Of a stretch of DNA of 60,601 bases, positions 41,802-50,440 are shown in pieces. The DNA comes from a virus. The DNA lies in the IMG/VR virus record IMGVR_UViG_3300030012_003336, positions 1 to 60,601 of that record. The stretch is one strand, 5' to 3'. The notes under the pieces are model-generated. The model did not search any database and was not told the DNA's origin. It saw only the letters and a program-made list of their open reading frames with translations. Within the stretch, counting starts at the first letter, position 1. Each line of letters opens with the position of its first letter. Both the position numbers and the translations under genes were made by a program.

Positions 41802-42920
41802 ATGCCTGACAGTCACTCTGACCGCGACCACGCGGAATTCAGTCCGTCGTCCCTTAAATATGTAGCCGGATGTCCTGGCTATGAGGGCCGCAGTGGAACT
41901 AGCGCGGCGGCTGAAAAAGGAACCCGGATCCATGAAGCCTTAGAAATCGAAGATCCTTCAAACCTTGAAAGCGAGGAAGAGGTAGACATCTACAACCAGA
42001 TCATGGTTCAGGAATCCGGATTCCTGAAAGAGTTTACGGATCAAGGAGTTACGGTTCTGGAAGACCTAAAGGAGATTCAGCTTAACGTAGAGCTGACAGG
42101 AACCGAAACGTGGGGGACCTGTGACCGGTTAAGTATCTTCGATAATCAGACAGCCGTTCTTGGGGACTACAAAACCGGTATCTCAGTCATAGACTCGCCA
42201 GAGATCAATAGGCAGGCTCAAGCATACACAGTAGGAGCTTTTCAAAAGTATCCCGACATCACAGAGATCACCTTTGTTTTCTATGTTCCTGTGAGGAACG
42301 AGGTGCTATCGCACAAGTTTCATAGAGACGATTTGCCTGGTCTTGTAGCCCAGCTATCCAAAATCATTAAGGATGGAGAAAGAATACGCCCCCGATGGAA
42401 ATTGGGGGAACAGGACCTCTCCGACCTATCTCCCACAGTCAATTGCAGGTTCTGCAAACACGAGGAGACTTGCCCAGCACTCGGGTATCTAGTCATCTCG
42501 GTCGCTAAAAAAATAAATCCAGACCTCCCCGAGGTGGACTTTGATAGCACGGAAAATCCTGAGATTGTCGAACAACTGTGGGTGATTGCTAAGATCGTAT
42601 CAAACTGGTCAGACAGACTGAAAAAAAGAGCGATTAAAATGGCGCAAGAGGGCGTGGAGTTTCCCACCTTGAAACTCAAAAGCATGGGCTCTCCTAGAAA
42701 AATTTCGGATAATGAAGCGATGCTTAAAGTAGCCGAAGGCTATGGTATGAGCCTAGAAACTATCTTAGGACTCGCCAGCATACCCCTTGGAAAGCTGTCA
42801 AAAGAAGCGGCAGCAAACGCTGAAAGAGGAAGCAAGAAGAAAATTTCTGACGAATTTCTTGACGACTTAGAAAGCCAAGGCATTATCGAAACCTCAAATC
42901 CAAGATTTACTCTTGGATAG
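41802..42920 (+). CDS. RecB/Cas4-like PD-(D/E)XK nuclease (DUF2800 type)
   Basis: A 372-residue protein. Motifs: GTRIHEAL with His44 and Glu45, GTCDRL with Asp108, GDYKTG with Asp122 and Lys124, and QAQAY (138-142) as in RecB-family motif III. Cys24 plus Cys215, Cys218 and Cys224 (CRFCKHEETC) match the four ligands of the AddB/Cas4-type iron-sulfur cluster. This is the layout of phage DUF2800 proteins, which precede a DUF2815 protein and a family A polymerase, exactly as here. Probable role: exonuclease in replication or recombination. Confidence 0.85.
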   Translation: MPDSHSDRDHAEFSPSSLKYVAGCPGYEGRSGTSAAAEKGTRIHEALEIEDPSNLESEEEVDIYNQIMVQESGFLKEFTDQGVTVLEDLKEIQLNVELTGTETWGTCDRLSIFDNQTAVLGDYKTGISVIDSPEINRQAQAYTVGAFQKYPDITEITFVFYVPVRNEVLSHKFHRDDLPGLVAQLSKIIKDGERIRPRWKLGEQDLSDLSPTVNCRFCKHEETCPALGYLVISVAKKINPDLPEVDFDSTENPEIVEQLWVIAKIVSNWSDRLKKRAIKMAQEGVEFPTLKLKSMGSPRKISDNEAMLKVAEGYGMSLETILGLASIPLGKLSKEAAANAERGSKKKISDEFLDDLESQGIIETSNPRFTLG

Positions 42921-42960
42921 AACAGAGAAAATAGAACAGAGAAAATAGAACAGAGAAATA
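42921..42960 (+). repeat. Three 14-base tandem repeats before the ssDNA-binding candidate
   Basis: AACAGAGAAAATAG occurs at 42921-42934 and 42935-42948, and a truncated third copy starts at 42949. The array fills the whole gap between the nuclease stop and the next ATG. Each unit carries a weak AGAG ribosome-site-like core. Confidence 0.85.
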
Positions 42961-42962
42961 AG

Positions 42963-43613
42963 ATGAGTAGTACTAAGCTAGCTAAAATCAGTGAGACACA
43001 GAAAGCGATTGTTGCCCAGTTGCAGCAAAACATGATGGTCGATGCAGGCGATTTGGAAATACCAAGACTCAACGTCGTGCAGAAAACCTCAAACATCGAT
43101 GCCCCTTTTGGGTCGTTGGTAATCGACAAGCAATTTGTGCTTGCTGATCCCGGTCAGAAAATAAGCTGTATCCCAATCAACACCATGAAAGGGTGGGTCG
43201 AAGACGTTCCTTTTGGTGAGGGCGATGCTCGAAGGGCTTACAATGAGGCCGATAAGGATGCGCTGCAAAACGATTCCAAGTTTAAGATCTTGGAGTTTGC
43301 AGAAGTCGTGTTGGGCTTTCCGCAGCCCGAAGAGTCTGAAACAGCCGATGAAGCCTACCCCCACATCGTTGGAGGTAAGAACTACGCAATCGGTAAAATC
43401 TACGTGCAAAAAGGAGCGTATAGATTTGTGTTCAAAAAACTCGCGACGTTCTTGCAATGTAACCCAACTTTACCCTTATTCTGGGTGAATTGGTCTATCA
43501 CTACGATGGAGAAAACCGCAGGTATGAACACATGGTTTGAACCGATGCTTTCAAATAGCACCAGTGAAACCACTGAAGCCGAGCGGGATTGGGCTACAAA
43601 GTTTGTGATTTAA
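42963..43613 (+). CDS. Probable ssDNA-binding protein (DUF2815 position)
   Basis: A 216-residue protein. N-terminal helical (ISETQKAIVAQLQQNMM), then beta-rich (IPRLNVVQKTSNI; FVLADPGQKISCIPINTMKG; KNYAIGKIYVQKGAYRFVFK), ending in acidic residues (STSETTEAERDWATKF). In DUF2800-DUF2815-polA modules the gene here encodes a ssDNA-binding-like protein, and the fold and acidic tail fit that. I cannot claim direct sequence similarity to DUF2815. Confidence 0.55.
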   Translation: MSSTKLAKISETQKAIVAQLQQNMMVDAGDLEIPRLNVVQKTSNIDAPFGSLVIDKQFVLADPGQKISCIPINTMKGWVEDVPFGEGDARRAYNEADKDALQNDSKFKILEFAEVVLGFPQPEESETADEAYPHIVGGKNYAIGKIYVQKGAYRFVFKKLATFLQCNPTLPLFWVNWSITTMEKTAGMNTWFEPMLSNSTSETTEAERDWATKFVI

Positions 43614-43855
43614 TGAGTGATCCAAACTTTGACGCTGGGGTCGTCCGCAAAGAGATCGATAATCTTAACGAGATGATCGGCCAGGCTAACGAGCAAATAA
43701 AAGTGAGCAAGTCTGCTCTGTCTACTTTTTACCACGTTCGGAGCGCACTGGCTCATTCCATTGGAGAGCGCATTGACATCCCTGATGACAATCAGCTTAA
43801 CCTTTCTCTCGTCATTGACGAGGTGATTACCGAGACATCGCTGGGTGATAAATAG
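43613..43855 (+). CDS. Small helical protein, unknown
   Basis: An 80-residue protein starting MSDPNFDAGVVRKEIDNLNE, mostly helical with coiled-coil character (NEQIKVSKSALSTFYHVR). Its ATG overlaps the preceding stop (TAATG). It is the last gene before the 133-base leader and terminator hairpin ahead of the polymerase. Confidence 0.6.
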   Translation: MSDPNFDAGVVRKEIDNLNEMIGQANEQIKVSKSALSTFYHVRSALAHSIGERIDIPDDNQLNLSLVIDEVITETSLGDK

Positions 43856-43988
43856 GTAATGTGGCGGATCAATAAGACGGGGCACGGCTTATTGGTCTGG
43901 TCAATTGCATGGCCTTTAGGGTAACCACATAAAACCCTAAAATCATACCCCCACAGGTAGTCTCGGGCCTGTGGGGGTATTTTTAGAT
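43856..43988 (+). promoter_or_regulatory. Structured leader before the polymerase gene
   Basis: A 133-base gap. It contains a 7-bp hairpin (CAATAAG 43870-43876 with CTTATTG 43888-43894) and, at its end, the strong terminator-like hairpin 43945-43980. No open frame of note. The polymerase must be read either from a promoter inside this leader with read-through, or from upstream with read-through. That suggests attenuation. Confidence 0.5.
43945..43985 (+). terminator. Terminator-like hairpin abutting the polymerase start
   Basis: Perfect 13-bp stem (ATACCCCCACAGG 43945-43957 with CCTGTGGGGGTAT 43968-43980), ten-base loop, then TTTT. It ends four bases before the ATG at 43989. The GGGGG of the 3' arm is the only ribosome-site-like sequence, so the stem would also hide it. 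Confidence 0.85.
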
Positions 43989-45764
43989 ATGACTGTTTAC
44001 GCAATAGATTTTGAGACCTACTACGACAAAGATTGTTCTATCCGGACTCTCGGACCTCTAGGGTATTTTGCTCACCCAGATTTTGACGCCTACATGGTTA
44101 CGGTTGTCGGGGACGATGGGACTGAGTTTGTTGGTCACCCTAAAGATTTTGATTGGTCTCTGATAACGGGAAACATAGCCCTTTCCCACAACGCTACTTT
44201 TGATGAAACCTTATATTTATATGGAATTAGGCAAGGATGGTGGGAAGAAGCCACGCCAGAACACTGGCACTGTACGGCGGATATGGCCGCGTATGTGCGG
44301 CTTCCTCGCTCGCTTAAAGCATCTACTAAAGCGGCCTTTGGACTAGAAGTTGATAAGTCCACACGGGACAACATGAGTGGAAAGAAATGGGAGTCGATGG
44401 ATGAAGACTTCAAGACGGAAGTTAGTGAATACGCCCTCAAAGACTCTGAGCTATGCTTACAGCTTTGGGACACTTTCAGCGAACAATGGCCCGAAAGAGA
44501 GCGTGTCATAAGCACACTGAACCGAAGAATTTGTCAGGGCGGGATTCCTATCGACACTGATTTACTGAAGACACAACTTGAAACCATAGCTGGTTATTTG
44601 TTTGAAGCAGAAAATGCAATCCCGTGGATGGGGTCTAAACCTCTCTTGAGCCGGGCAGCATTTGACGAACACTGTCAAAATTTAGGCTTAGAGCCGCCTG
44701 CCAGTCTGGCAGCAACAGATCCCGAGGCTAAAAAATGGTTGGAATATCACGGAAAGAAACATTCTTGGATCAACGCCGTGCAAAACTGGAGACGTATAAA
44801 TGCATTAAAGAAAAAGGTCGAAAGCTTTGATGTAGCGACAATGCCTGATGGCCGTTACTACGGCGGCTTTATGTATTTTGGAGCGCACACTGGACGATTT
44901 AGTGGGAGCGGAGGAAATCTTAATCTACAGAATTTACCACGGGACGAGATGTTCGGGGTCAATCTTCGGCACCTTATACGGGCTAAACAAGGAACGAAGC
45001 TAGTCGTTGTAGATCTTAGCCAGATCGAAGTAAGAACTTTATGCTGGCTTGCTAAGGATAGTCAGATGATGGAGGAAATCGCTTCTTGCGAAGACATTTA
45101 TGAGGCGTTTGCAATCCGCTTCAACCTTTGGCAAAAGGAATCCGGATCCCTGAAACAGGACCCCAAGCTCCGGCACAAAGTAAAAGCCATGGTGCTAGGA
45201 TGCGGATACGGGGCAGGCAAGAAACGCTTCGCAGAAATGTCCGGCATGAAGCGTTCAGAAGCTGACGCAGCCGTGGATATGTATCGAGACTCGATGAGGA
45301 GCGTGACTCAATTATGGCAAAAATATAATATGACAATCTCGTCGTCGCACGAACTGACACAACAGGGATACCCCACAAAGTTTGTCGTGCCCTTACCAAG
45401 TGGCCGGGTTCTGGATTACGGTTACATCAGAGAAGACTATGTCGAGAACAAAGGGAGTCAGTACACAGCTTACTTTCCTAAAGGTACAAAAATGGTTCCT
45501 ACAAGATTGTGGGGAGGGTTTGTGGCTGAGAACGCCTCTCAAGCATTAGCGCGGGATATTTTTTCAGACATGCTTGTCCGGGTATCGGAAGCCGGTCACA
45601 AAATAATTATGCACGTTCACGATGAAATCGTCGTGGAGACCGAGAAAAACTGTGCCGAGCAAACTCTTTCTGAGATGATTGAAATTATGACGACACCCCC
45701 GGAATGGATTCCGGATATACCCTTAGATGCAGATGGTTCTGTAGTAGAGAAATACACTAAATGA
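43989..45764 (+). CDS. Family A DNA polymerase
   Basis: A 591-residue protein from ATG 43989 (an in-frame GTG at 43971 lies inside the hairpin). 3'-5' exonuclease: YAIDFET with Asp7 and Glu9, HNATFDE (67-73) and YALKDSELC with Asp152. Polymerase: HTGRFSG (300-306), motif A VVDLSQIEVRT with Asp342, motif B RHKVKAMVLGCGYGAGKK (395-412), and motif C HVHDE with Asp545. It is compact, with no 5' nuclease domain, like other phage replicative family A enzymes. The stop overlaps the primase-helicase start (ATGA). Confidence 0.95.
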   Translation: MTVYAIDFETYYDKDCSIRTLGPLGYFAHPDFDAYMVTVVGDDGTEFVGHPKDFDWSLITGNIALSHNATFDETLYLYGIRQGWWEEATPEHWHCTADMAAYVRLPRSLKASTKAAFGLEVDKSTRDNMSGKKWESMDEDFKTEVSEYALKDSELCLQLWDTFSEQWPERERVISTLNRRICQGGIPIDTDLLKTQLETIAGYLFEAENAIPWMGSKPLLSRAAFDEHCQNLGLEPPASLAATDPEAKKWLEYHGKKHSWINAVQNWRRINALKKKVESFDVATMPDGRYYGGFMYFGAHTGRFSGSGGNLNLQNLPRDEMFGVNLRHLIRAKQGTKLVVVDLSQIEVRTLCWLAKDSQMMEEIASCEDIYEAFAIRFNLWQKESGSLKQDPKLRHKVKAMVLGCGYGAGKKRFAEMSGMKRSEADAAVDMYRDSMRSVTQLWQKYNMTISSSHELTQQGYPTKFVVPLPSGRVLDYGYIREDYVENKGSQYTAYFPKGTKMVPTRLWGGFVAENASQALARDIFSDMLVRVSEAGHKIIMHVHDEIVVETEKNCAEQTLSEMIEIMTTPPEWIPDIPLDADGSVVEKYTK

Positions 45765-47923
45765 CTTACCGATATATAAAAAACCTTAGGGATGCTTCAG
45801 CGCAAAAGTGCTCTGACCTGTCGTCTCTAAAAACACAAAAACCTGGATTCCAAAACAAGGCTGACTACAGAGCATGGTGCGCCACAGATACCACCAATCA
45901 TGTATTCTACACAGCCCTAGAAGGTAGAGCCCCGTCGAAAAGAATATCGGCCGACAATCCCGTCAACGTAGCGCACGGCATGGTGATTGACTACGATGCC
46001 CCGGTAGATTGGAACTTGGTAGAACTCAAAATAAAAACGGTGTGCAAAGATAAACTTCCGACATGGAGGTCTAGGACGCACTCGGGATACATAAGACTAG
46101 TATGGGAGTTTGACACACCCGTCCCTATTAGTCCTGATATGTTTTCTGCTTTCTTTAACGAGTTAAAAAATATTCTCCAAGCGCATAAAGTCTTCGCGGG
46201 GTTTGACAACACTTCTTTAAACGCGGCTCAATATTTCGAGCTTGGAGAAGACTGGACAAAGATAGGAGACCCCTTGCCAGACAGTGTGATACAGACGGCG
46301 CTGTTGAAAGCAGCGAATGTAGCGCCTCCTCAGAGTAAAGACACCGCGATCCCCATCGAGGTCATTGCAGCTAAGGTAGCCGAAACCTATGGTCATCGTT
46401 GGCGAGGAGAATTTGAAGTAGGGTGCCGAGGTCCTTTGTTTTGGATTGATGATGGTATCGATAGAGAGGGGGCTCAAGTCTCGGAGGATGGGATGATTTG
46501 TTACAGCGACCGTGCTGGTAGGGGATTCGTAACATGGAGGGATATCTTTGGAGCCGAATTTGTATCTGACTACGAACAAAAGAAAATGGGGAATCTTTTG
46601 GATGAGTATTGGTTCAATGGAAAAACATTTTTTAAACTGCTCAACAATATCGCGGTTCAAATTCCCAGAGACCAAATAATACTAGAGCTAAGACAACTGG
46701 GATTTAGTCCCAAGAAGAAGAAAGGTGTTCCTTTGTCTGAAGTAGAGTCGGCCCTTCTTGTCATCAGCAATCAAAATAGAATCCACGAAATCGCCCCCGT
46801 AGTGTTTTCAAAAGAGAGAATTGTAGAATGTAGTGGGAACAGGATTCTTAATACATCTATGATTGAGCCTGTAGAACCGGCTGAAAGCGGTGCTAAAGAA
46901 CACTGGCCTTTCTTATACGGGTGGCTTACCCAACTATTCGAGAACTCTACTGACAGGCCCACTGTCGAATATTTCTTTGCGTGGATGAAGAGATTTTATG
47001 AGGCTGTTTTGGAAAGAGAACCGAAGCAGGGCCAGGCACTTATTCTTGTGGGCCCGACCAACAAAGGCAAAAGCTTACTATCAAACAGGGTCATCTCTGG
47101 ATTGGTCGGAGGATTCTCTGACGCTTCGGATTACTTATCGGGGCACACCAAGTTTAACAAAGATCTTGGCCGAGTAGCTGCTTGGGTAATCGACGACACG
47201 ACAAGTGCAAGTTCTTTCCAAGACCAGCGAAAAGCTACTGAGTTGATAAAAAGGGCGGTCGCTAATCCACGAATTGAATACATGGCTAAGTATGCGGATG
47301 CCCTGTCTATTCCTTGGGCAGGTAGAGTTATTATGTCCTTAAACATGGACGCAAATAGCTTGTCTGTGATACCGGCCTTGGACAGCAGTAACAGGGATAA
47401 GCTCATAGCGTTGAAAGTAAGGGATGACGCTACGAGTAAGTTTCCAGCGAATAAAATTCTAGAAGAGACTATTTGGAGAGAATTACCCCACTTTGGAAAG
47501 TGGCTTATGGATTGGCAAGTACCACAAGAAATAGAATCTTACGGCCGTTTCGGCGTTAACAGCTTCATCGACATAGCGGTTGCATCTGCGGCTTACGACA
47601 ATTCAAGCAGGTCTTCGGTGGCAGAACTAGTTGAGTTCTTTGCCAAGAGATGTCGTTCAATGAACGACTCAATAAAGCAATGGGAAGGAACTCTTACAGA
47701 GTTTCAAGTAACTCTGCACGATTTTAACAACGGAAGAAACGTGGGAATGTCGAACAACTTAGAGTTCGTTCGGCGGGGTATGTCAGCGTTAGAAGAAGCA
47801 GGCAAAGCAAACCCAAACGTAAGACCAGTTAAATCTGTGGGGCACGGCGGAGGTAAGGTCTGGTCAATCAGTATTGACGAAAAGTATGATATTACTCCGG
47901 CCTTAGTGTCACTTCCAACTTAA
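45761..47923 (+). CDS. Primase-helicase (VapE/SF3 type)
   Basis: A 720-residue protein. N-terminal third: VIDYDAP with Asp77 and Asp79, then SRTHSGYIRLVWEF (104-117) and NAAQYFELGEDW, which look like the acidic and Ser/His motifs of archaeo-eukaryotic-type primases. C-terminal part: Walker A GPTNKGKS (about 431-438), Walker B AWVIDDTTS (about 475) and RVIMSLNMD as the SF3 motif C. This is the arrangement of phage VapE/virulence-associated-E helicases, which follow polA in the same module. It probably primes and unwinds at the fork. Primase activity is inferred from motif pattern only. Confidence 0.8.
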   Translation: MTYRYIKNLRDASAQKCSDLSSLKTQKPGFQNKADYRAWCATDTTNHVFYTALEGRAPSKRISADNPVNVAHGMVIDYDAPVDWNLVELKIKTVCKDKLPTWRSRTHSGYIRLVWEFDTPVPISPDMFSAFFNELKNILQAHKVFAGFDNTSLNAAQYFELGEDWTKIGDPLPDSVIQTALLKAANVAPPQSKDTAIPIEVIAAKVAETYGHRWRGEFEVGCRGPLFWIDDGIDREGAQVSEDGMICYSDRAGRGFVTWRDIFGAEFVSDYEQKKMGNLLDEYWFNGKTFFKLLNNIAVQIPRDQIILELRQLGFSPKKKKGVPLSEVESALLVISNQNRIHEIAPVVFSKERIVECSGNRILNTSMIEPVEPAESGAKEHWPFLYGWLTQLFENSTDRPTVEYFFAWMKRFYEAVLEREPKQGQALILVGPTNKGKSLLSNRVISGLVGGFSDASDYLSGHTKFNKDLGRVAAWVIDDTTSASSFQDQRKATELIKRAVANPRIEYMAKYADALSIPWAGRVIMSLNMDANSLSVIPALDSSNRDKLIALKVRDDATSKFPANKILEETIWRELPHFGKWLMDWQVPQEIESYGRFGVNSFIDIAVASAAYDNSSRSSVAELVEFFAKRCRSMNDSIKQWEGTLTEFQVTLHDFNNGRNVGMSNNLEFVRRGMSALEEAGKANPNVRPVKSVGHGGGKVWSISIDEKYDITPALVSLPT

Positions 47924-48448
47924 AGGAGATCGCAAGCTTTTTAGAGGGATGTGATAGCCGCTGGCTCGATACATAAAACCACTAGAATCTTCGTCGCCGC
48001 GCTTCTTAAACTCACCTTCAGTGAGCAAAGCTTTCCTAGTTACCCACCCCAACAGCCACGCTTTTGTTAAGTCTTTGTCTACACGGACAAAGTAGTAGTA
48101 ACTGGCTTTTGGAGTTACTTTGGCCGCACAGTTAACAGAAGCCGTGTAGTGCGGCAAGGGAGGTGATCCGCAGGTTTTTGACTTAACGTCTATCTTGCGG
48201 CGACCGAGAACAAAATCATGGTCTAAACTTGTCCCACCGACGTACGACGCTTCAGGATACAAATGTTCAAACGCAAGCTCCCCTAAGAAACCGGTCATGC
48301 GGCCAGCCCCATAGGTAAACGAGTTGGGTAACACCCCCTGTCGTTTACTCCGCTGAAAAGCAATTTTTATGTCTTCTGGCGCGGGCTCAAAAACCACAAA
48401 CTTGCACCCCTTTTCCTTTGAGAATTGAGGGGGCAAGGGGCGTTTCAT
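47909..48448 (-). CDS. PD-(D/E)XK nuclease-like protein
   Basis: A 179-residue protein. GFLGELAFEHLY has Glu57, and SLDHDFVLGRRKIDVKSKT has Asp76/78 with Asp87-Val-Lys89, the core of a restriction-endonuclease-like fold. Two Cys follow (KTCG, VNCA). A nuclease degrading host DNA or trimming ends is inferred. It is the last gene of the late operon and converges with the primase-helicase, overlapping it by 15 bases. Confidence 0.65.
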   Translation of the reverse strand: MKRPLPPQFSKEKGCKFVVFEPAPEDIKIAFQRSKRQGVLPNSFTYGAGRMTGFLGELAFEHLYPEASYVGGTSLDHDFVLGRRKIDVKSKTCGSPPLPHYTASVNCAAKVTPKASYYYFVRVDKDLTKAWLLGWVTRKALLTEGEFKKRGDEDSSGFMYRASGYHIPLKSLRSPLSWK

Positions 48449-48745
48449 TTACCAGAGGTGTTTACAGGCCCAATATCGAGCCGTAGTTTTATCTTTAGCT
48501 GTTGAACACCGCATCCTTGATCTAAAGTTGGCGCGGCGTTTGGGGTCTTTGTGCGTTCTAAAATCTTCGTAATCGCGATGCCCGTAAGATATTTTGCGGA
48601 TTTTATTTCCCTGTTTTGCAAGAACTATGAACTTCTTCTTGCTACCTTTAGGGGCTCGCTTTGGTTTGTTTATACCAGGAAAAGTCTCGCCTCGATACGA
48701 GATCTTTCCTGAAGGTAATCTTTTGAATTGTCTTTTAGTAGCCAC
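48449..48745 (-). CDS. Basic DUF5754-like protein
   Basis: A 98-residue, strongly basic protein. The sequence FKRLPSGKISYRGETFPG, the phrase KKKFIVLAKQGNKIRKISYG and the end HKDPKRRANFRSRMRC...SAKDKT-like...ARYWACKHLW follow a family (DUF5754) found in algal large DNA viruses and some phages. Its function is unknown; the charge suggests DNA or capsid contact. It lies one base from the nuclease-like gene and overlaps the next upstream gene by 11 bases. Confidence 0.7.
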   Translation of the reverse strand: MATKRQFKRLPSGKISYRGETFPGINKPKRAPKGSKKKFIVLAKQGNKIRKISYGHRDYEDFRTHKDPKRRANFRSRMRCSTAKDKTTARYWACKHLW

Positions 48746-49007
48746 GAGGAACTTCTTTCTTCATTCGGGCTTCAACGGCCTTTTCAAAAGGAGCGTCATC
48801 CTTTTCTGACTTTTTATTAGCCGTTTTTTTCTTTGCCGTTTTCTTCTTAGCTTTTTTCTGAGCCTCTTTAGAAAGCTCATCAAAATGAAAAAGTTTTTGG
48901 CTGTTTTTGTTATGAGATGAACCTGTATGGACCTCTCCATTTGGCATCTTATGAGTGCCCCCCTTATGAAGGGTTCCGTCTTTTAGGTAATGTGCTACAC
49001 CTTTCAT
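48735..49007 (-). CDS. Small basic protein with MKGVxHYLKDGT start
   Basis: A 90-residue protein: MKGVAHYLKDGTLHKGGTHK opening, MPNGEVHTGSSHNKNS, then FHFDELSKEAQKKAKKKTAK and further Lys tracts. The short 'HYLKDGT...HKMPNG..HTG..H' opening recurs, from memory, in aquatic phage and some virus genomes. It has a Lys-rich tail like a DNA-condensing protein. No function is known. Confidence 0.65.
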   Translation of the reverse strand: MKGVAHYLKDGTLHKGGTHKMPNGEVHTGSSHNKNSQKLFHFDELSKEAQKKAKKKTAKKKTANKKSEKDDAPFEKAVEARMKKEVPRGY

Positions 49008-49015
49008 GGTTATTG

Positions 49016-49417
49016 TTATCTAGTTGCTTTTATAAATGCTCTTCTTTCAGCCTTGGTATACTTAGCCCGTTGTTTTCCAGCCCGGGTCGCTTTTCTTTTA
49101 GCTCTGTTACCTGCTGCTCGCTGTGACTTAGTTAACATCTTGCGAGCTTTTCTTGGCAAATAACGCTCGCCCGTTTCTGATGATTTTTTACCGGAACTGG
49201 TTCCCCAATCTTGTTTAGACCACTTGCGTAATTTATTTCCGGATTTTCTTTTACCTTTATAACGACCCCCTCTTTTCTTGTAAATTTTAGTCGCGAGCTG
49301 CATTGCTCGAGCAGAATGCTTCCCTCCCATTCTTCGTTTAGCTTCAGCTTTAGCTTGAGCCCAAAGTTTTGGATTGGACTTAGTCGCAGTCCCTGAAGTT
49401 TTCTTTTTTCTACTCAT
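49016..49417 (-). CDS. Highly basic DUF5872-like protein
   Basis: A 133-residue protein with about a third Lys/Arg. The core matches DUF5872 layout: NPKLWAQAKAEAKRRMGG, KHSARAMQLATKIYKKRGGR, WSKQDWGTSSGKKS and RYLPRKARKMLTKSQR. The family occurs in algal giant viruses and phages; function is not established. Its ATG overlaps the stop of the metallopeptidase-like gene by four bases. A packaged, DNA-binding virion protein is inferred from charge and late position. Confidence 0.75.
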   Translation of the reverse strand: MSRKKKTSGTATKSNPKLWAQAKAEAKRRMGGKHSARAMQLATKIYKKRGGRYKGKRKSGNKLRKWSKQDWGTSSGKKSSETGERYLPRKARKMLTKSQRAAGNRAKRKATRAGKQRAKYTKAERRAFIKATR

Positions 49418-49725
49418 GCTTTAAATCGCTTACAAAATCTTTCCCAAGGTCCAAAAAATAATTCTTCCAAACATACTACTACAGATTCTTCGGCGAATGT
49501 GTCTAGACGATCTAAACCGGAAAAAGCAAAGCAAGCGTGCAGCATTTCATGCCTTACAGTCGCTTTGACCTCTGCTGGTTTTAAATTAGAATCTACGACA
49601 ATAGTTTTTCGTTCGTGTGAGTAATACCCAAAATATCCCTTTGAACGGCCGTTCTCATCGCTCAAATCTTCCCGGACTATCTTAACAGGAACTCCTGCTA
49701 TATGGACTGATTTGGGGAGAGTCAT
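49414..49725 (-). CDS. Small zinc metallopeptidase-like protein
   Basis: A 103-residue protein with HEMLH (His59, Glu60, His63) and a downstream acidic FAEESV that may give the third zinc ligand. The strand before it (KTIVVDSNLKPAEVKATV) is as in minimal SprT/ImmA-type peptidases. It lies in the late operon between the amidase and basic proteins, with four-base overlaps on both sides. It may process virion proteins or aid lysis; substrate unknown. Confidence 0.75.
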   Translation of the reverse strand: MTLPKSVHIAGVPVKIVREDLSDENGRSKGYFGYYSHERKTIVVDSNLKPAEVKATVRHEMLHACFAFSGLDRLDTFAEESVVVCLEELFFGPWERFCKRFKA

Positions 49726-50279
49726 CCGTCTGCGAATTTATTTATAGCTCTGGCAAATACTCCGGCGAGTTTGCCCCTATTATTATTAATTTTCTGCCAC
49801 TCGTCGCAGTTACTTCCGAAGAATGGCTCGGCCAAAACGCACGGGACCGGAGTCTTGCGAAGAGCGTAACTGCCCCTCTGATTTTTGGCTCTAGGTTTAG
49901 CCCCCCTAGATTTCATCTCAGGGTATGTAATCTGCATTTCGTCCCTTAAAGCGTAAGCTAACCGTGCCCCTTCTTTGCTCGTGTGCCAATACAACCACTC
50001 ATGCCCCTCGGCCTTAGGACCTGCTGAATTGAAATGAAATTCAACGACCGCATCGACTTTGTCTTCAGTTAACTTCCGAGACAGGTAATTTATTCCTCCA
50101 ACATAACTACGGGCTACATAGTCATCGTAAATTACATAATCTACTTGTAAGCCTGGCAAAATCCTACGGACTAAATCGCAATTAAACTGCCACTCAGAAA
50201 TAGAGTAACCTGACTCCCTTGAAGTCATAGCTCCTTCATCTCCTTTGCGAGAGTGTCCTACAGCCAAACCAATTTTCAT
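49722..50279 (-). CDS. Endolysin: N-acetylmuramoyl-L-alanine amidase (amidase_3 type)
   Basis: A 185-residue protein. Zinc ligands and catalytic Glu of the amidase_3 fold are visible: LAVGHS with His9, SEWQ with Glu29, VEFHFNS with His82, and VLAEPFF with Glu151. It cuts the peptide stem from peptidoglycan. There is no signal peptide, so it relies on a holin. Its ATG overlaps the stop of a small membrane protein (ATGA). Confidence 0.88.
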   Translation of the reverse strand: MKIGLAVGHSRKGDEGAMTSRESGYSISEWQFNCDLVRRILPGLQVDYVIYDDYVARSYVGGINYLSRKLTEDKVDAVVEFHFNSAGPKAEGHEWLYWHTSKEGARLAYALRDEMQITYPEMKSRGAKPRAKNQRGSYALRKTPVPCVLAEPFFGSNCDEWQKINNNRGKLAGVFARAINKFADG

Positions 50280-50440
50280 TTCTTAATGATCCTGTAAAGA
50301 GATGCTAGCCCAACCGCTATACCCACTACTAAAGACCCTACCCGTAACCAATACTCGAATTGCTCCTGCATACTTGTAACCAGCCCTATGACGGGGGCGG
50401 CCATGCCTATCAACGAATCAAATATTCTAGTGTTGATCAT
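50276..50440 (-). CDS. 54-residue membrane protein, holin candidate
   Basis: ATG 50440 to TGA 50276, 54 residues: MINTRIFDSLIGMAAPVIGL, VTSMQEQFEYW, then VGSLVVGIAVGLASLYRIIKK. One clear and one shorter hydrophobic segment. It overlaps the lipoprotein stop by four bases and the amidase ATG by four. Size, position and topology suit a small holin or antiholin. Confidence 0.6.
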   Translation of the reverse strand: MINTRIFDSLIGMAAPVIGLVTSMQEQFEYWLRVGSLVVGIAVGLASLYRIIKK

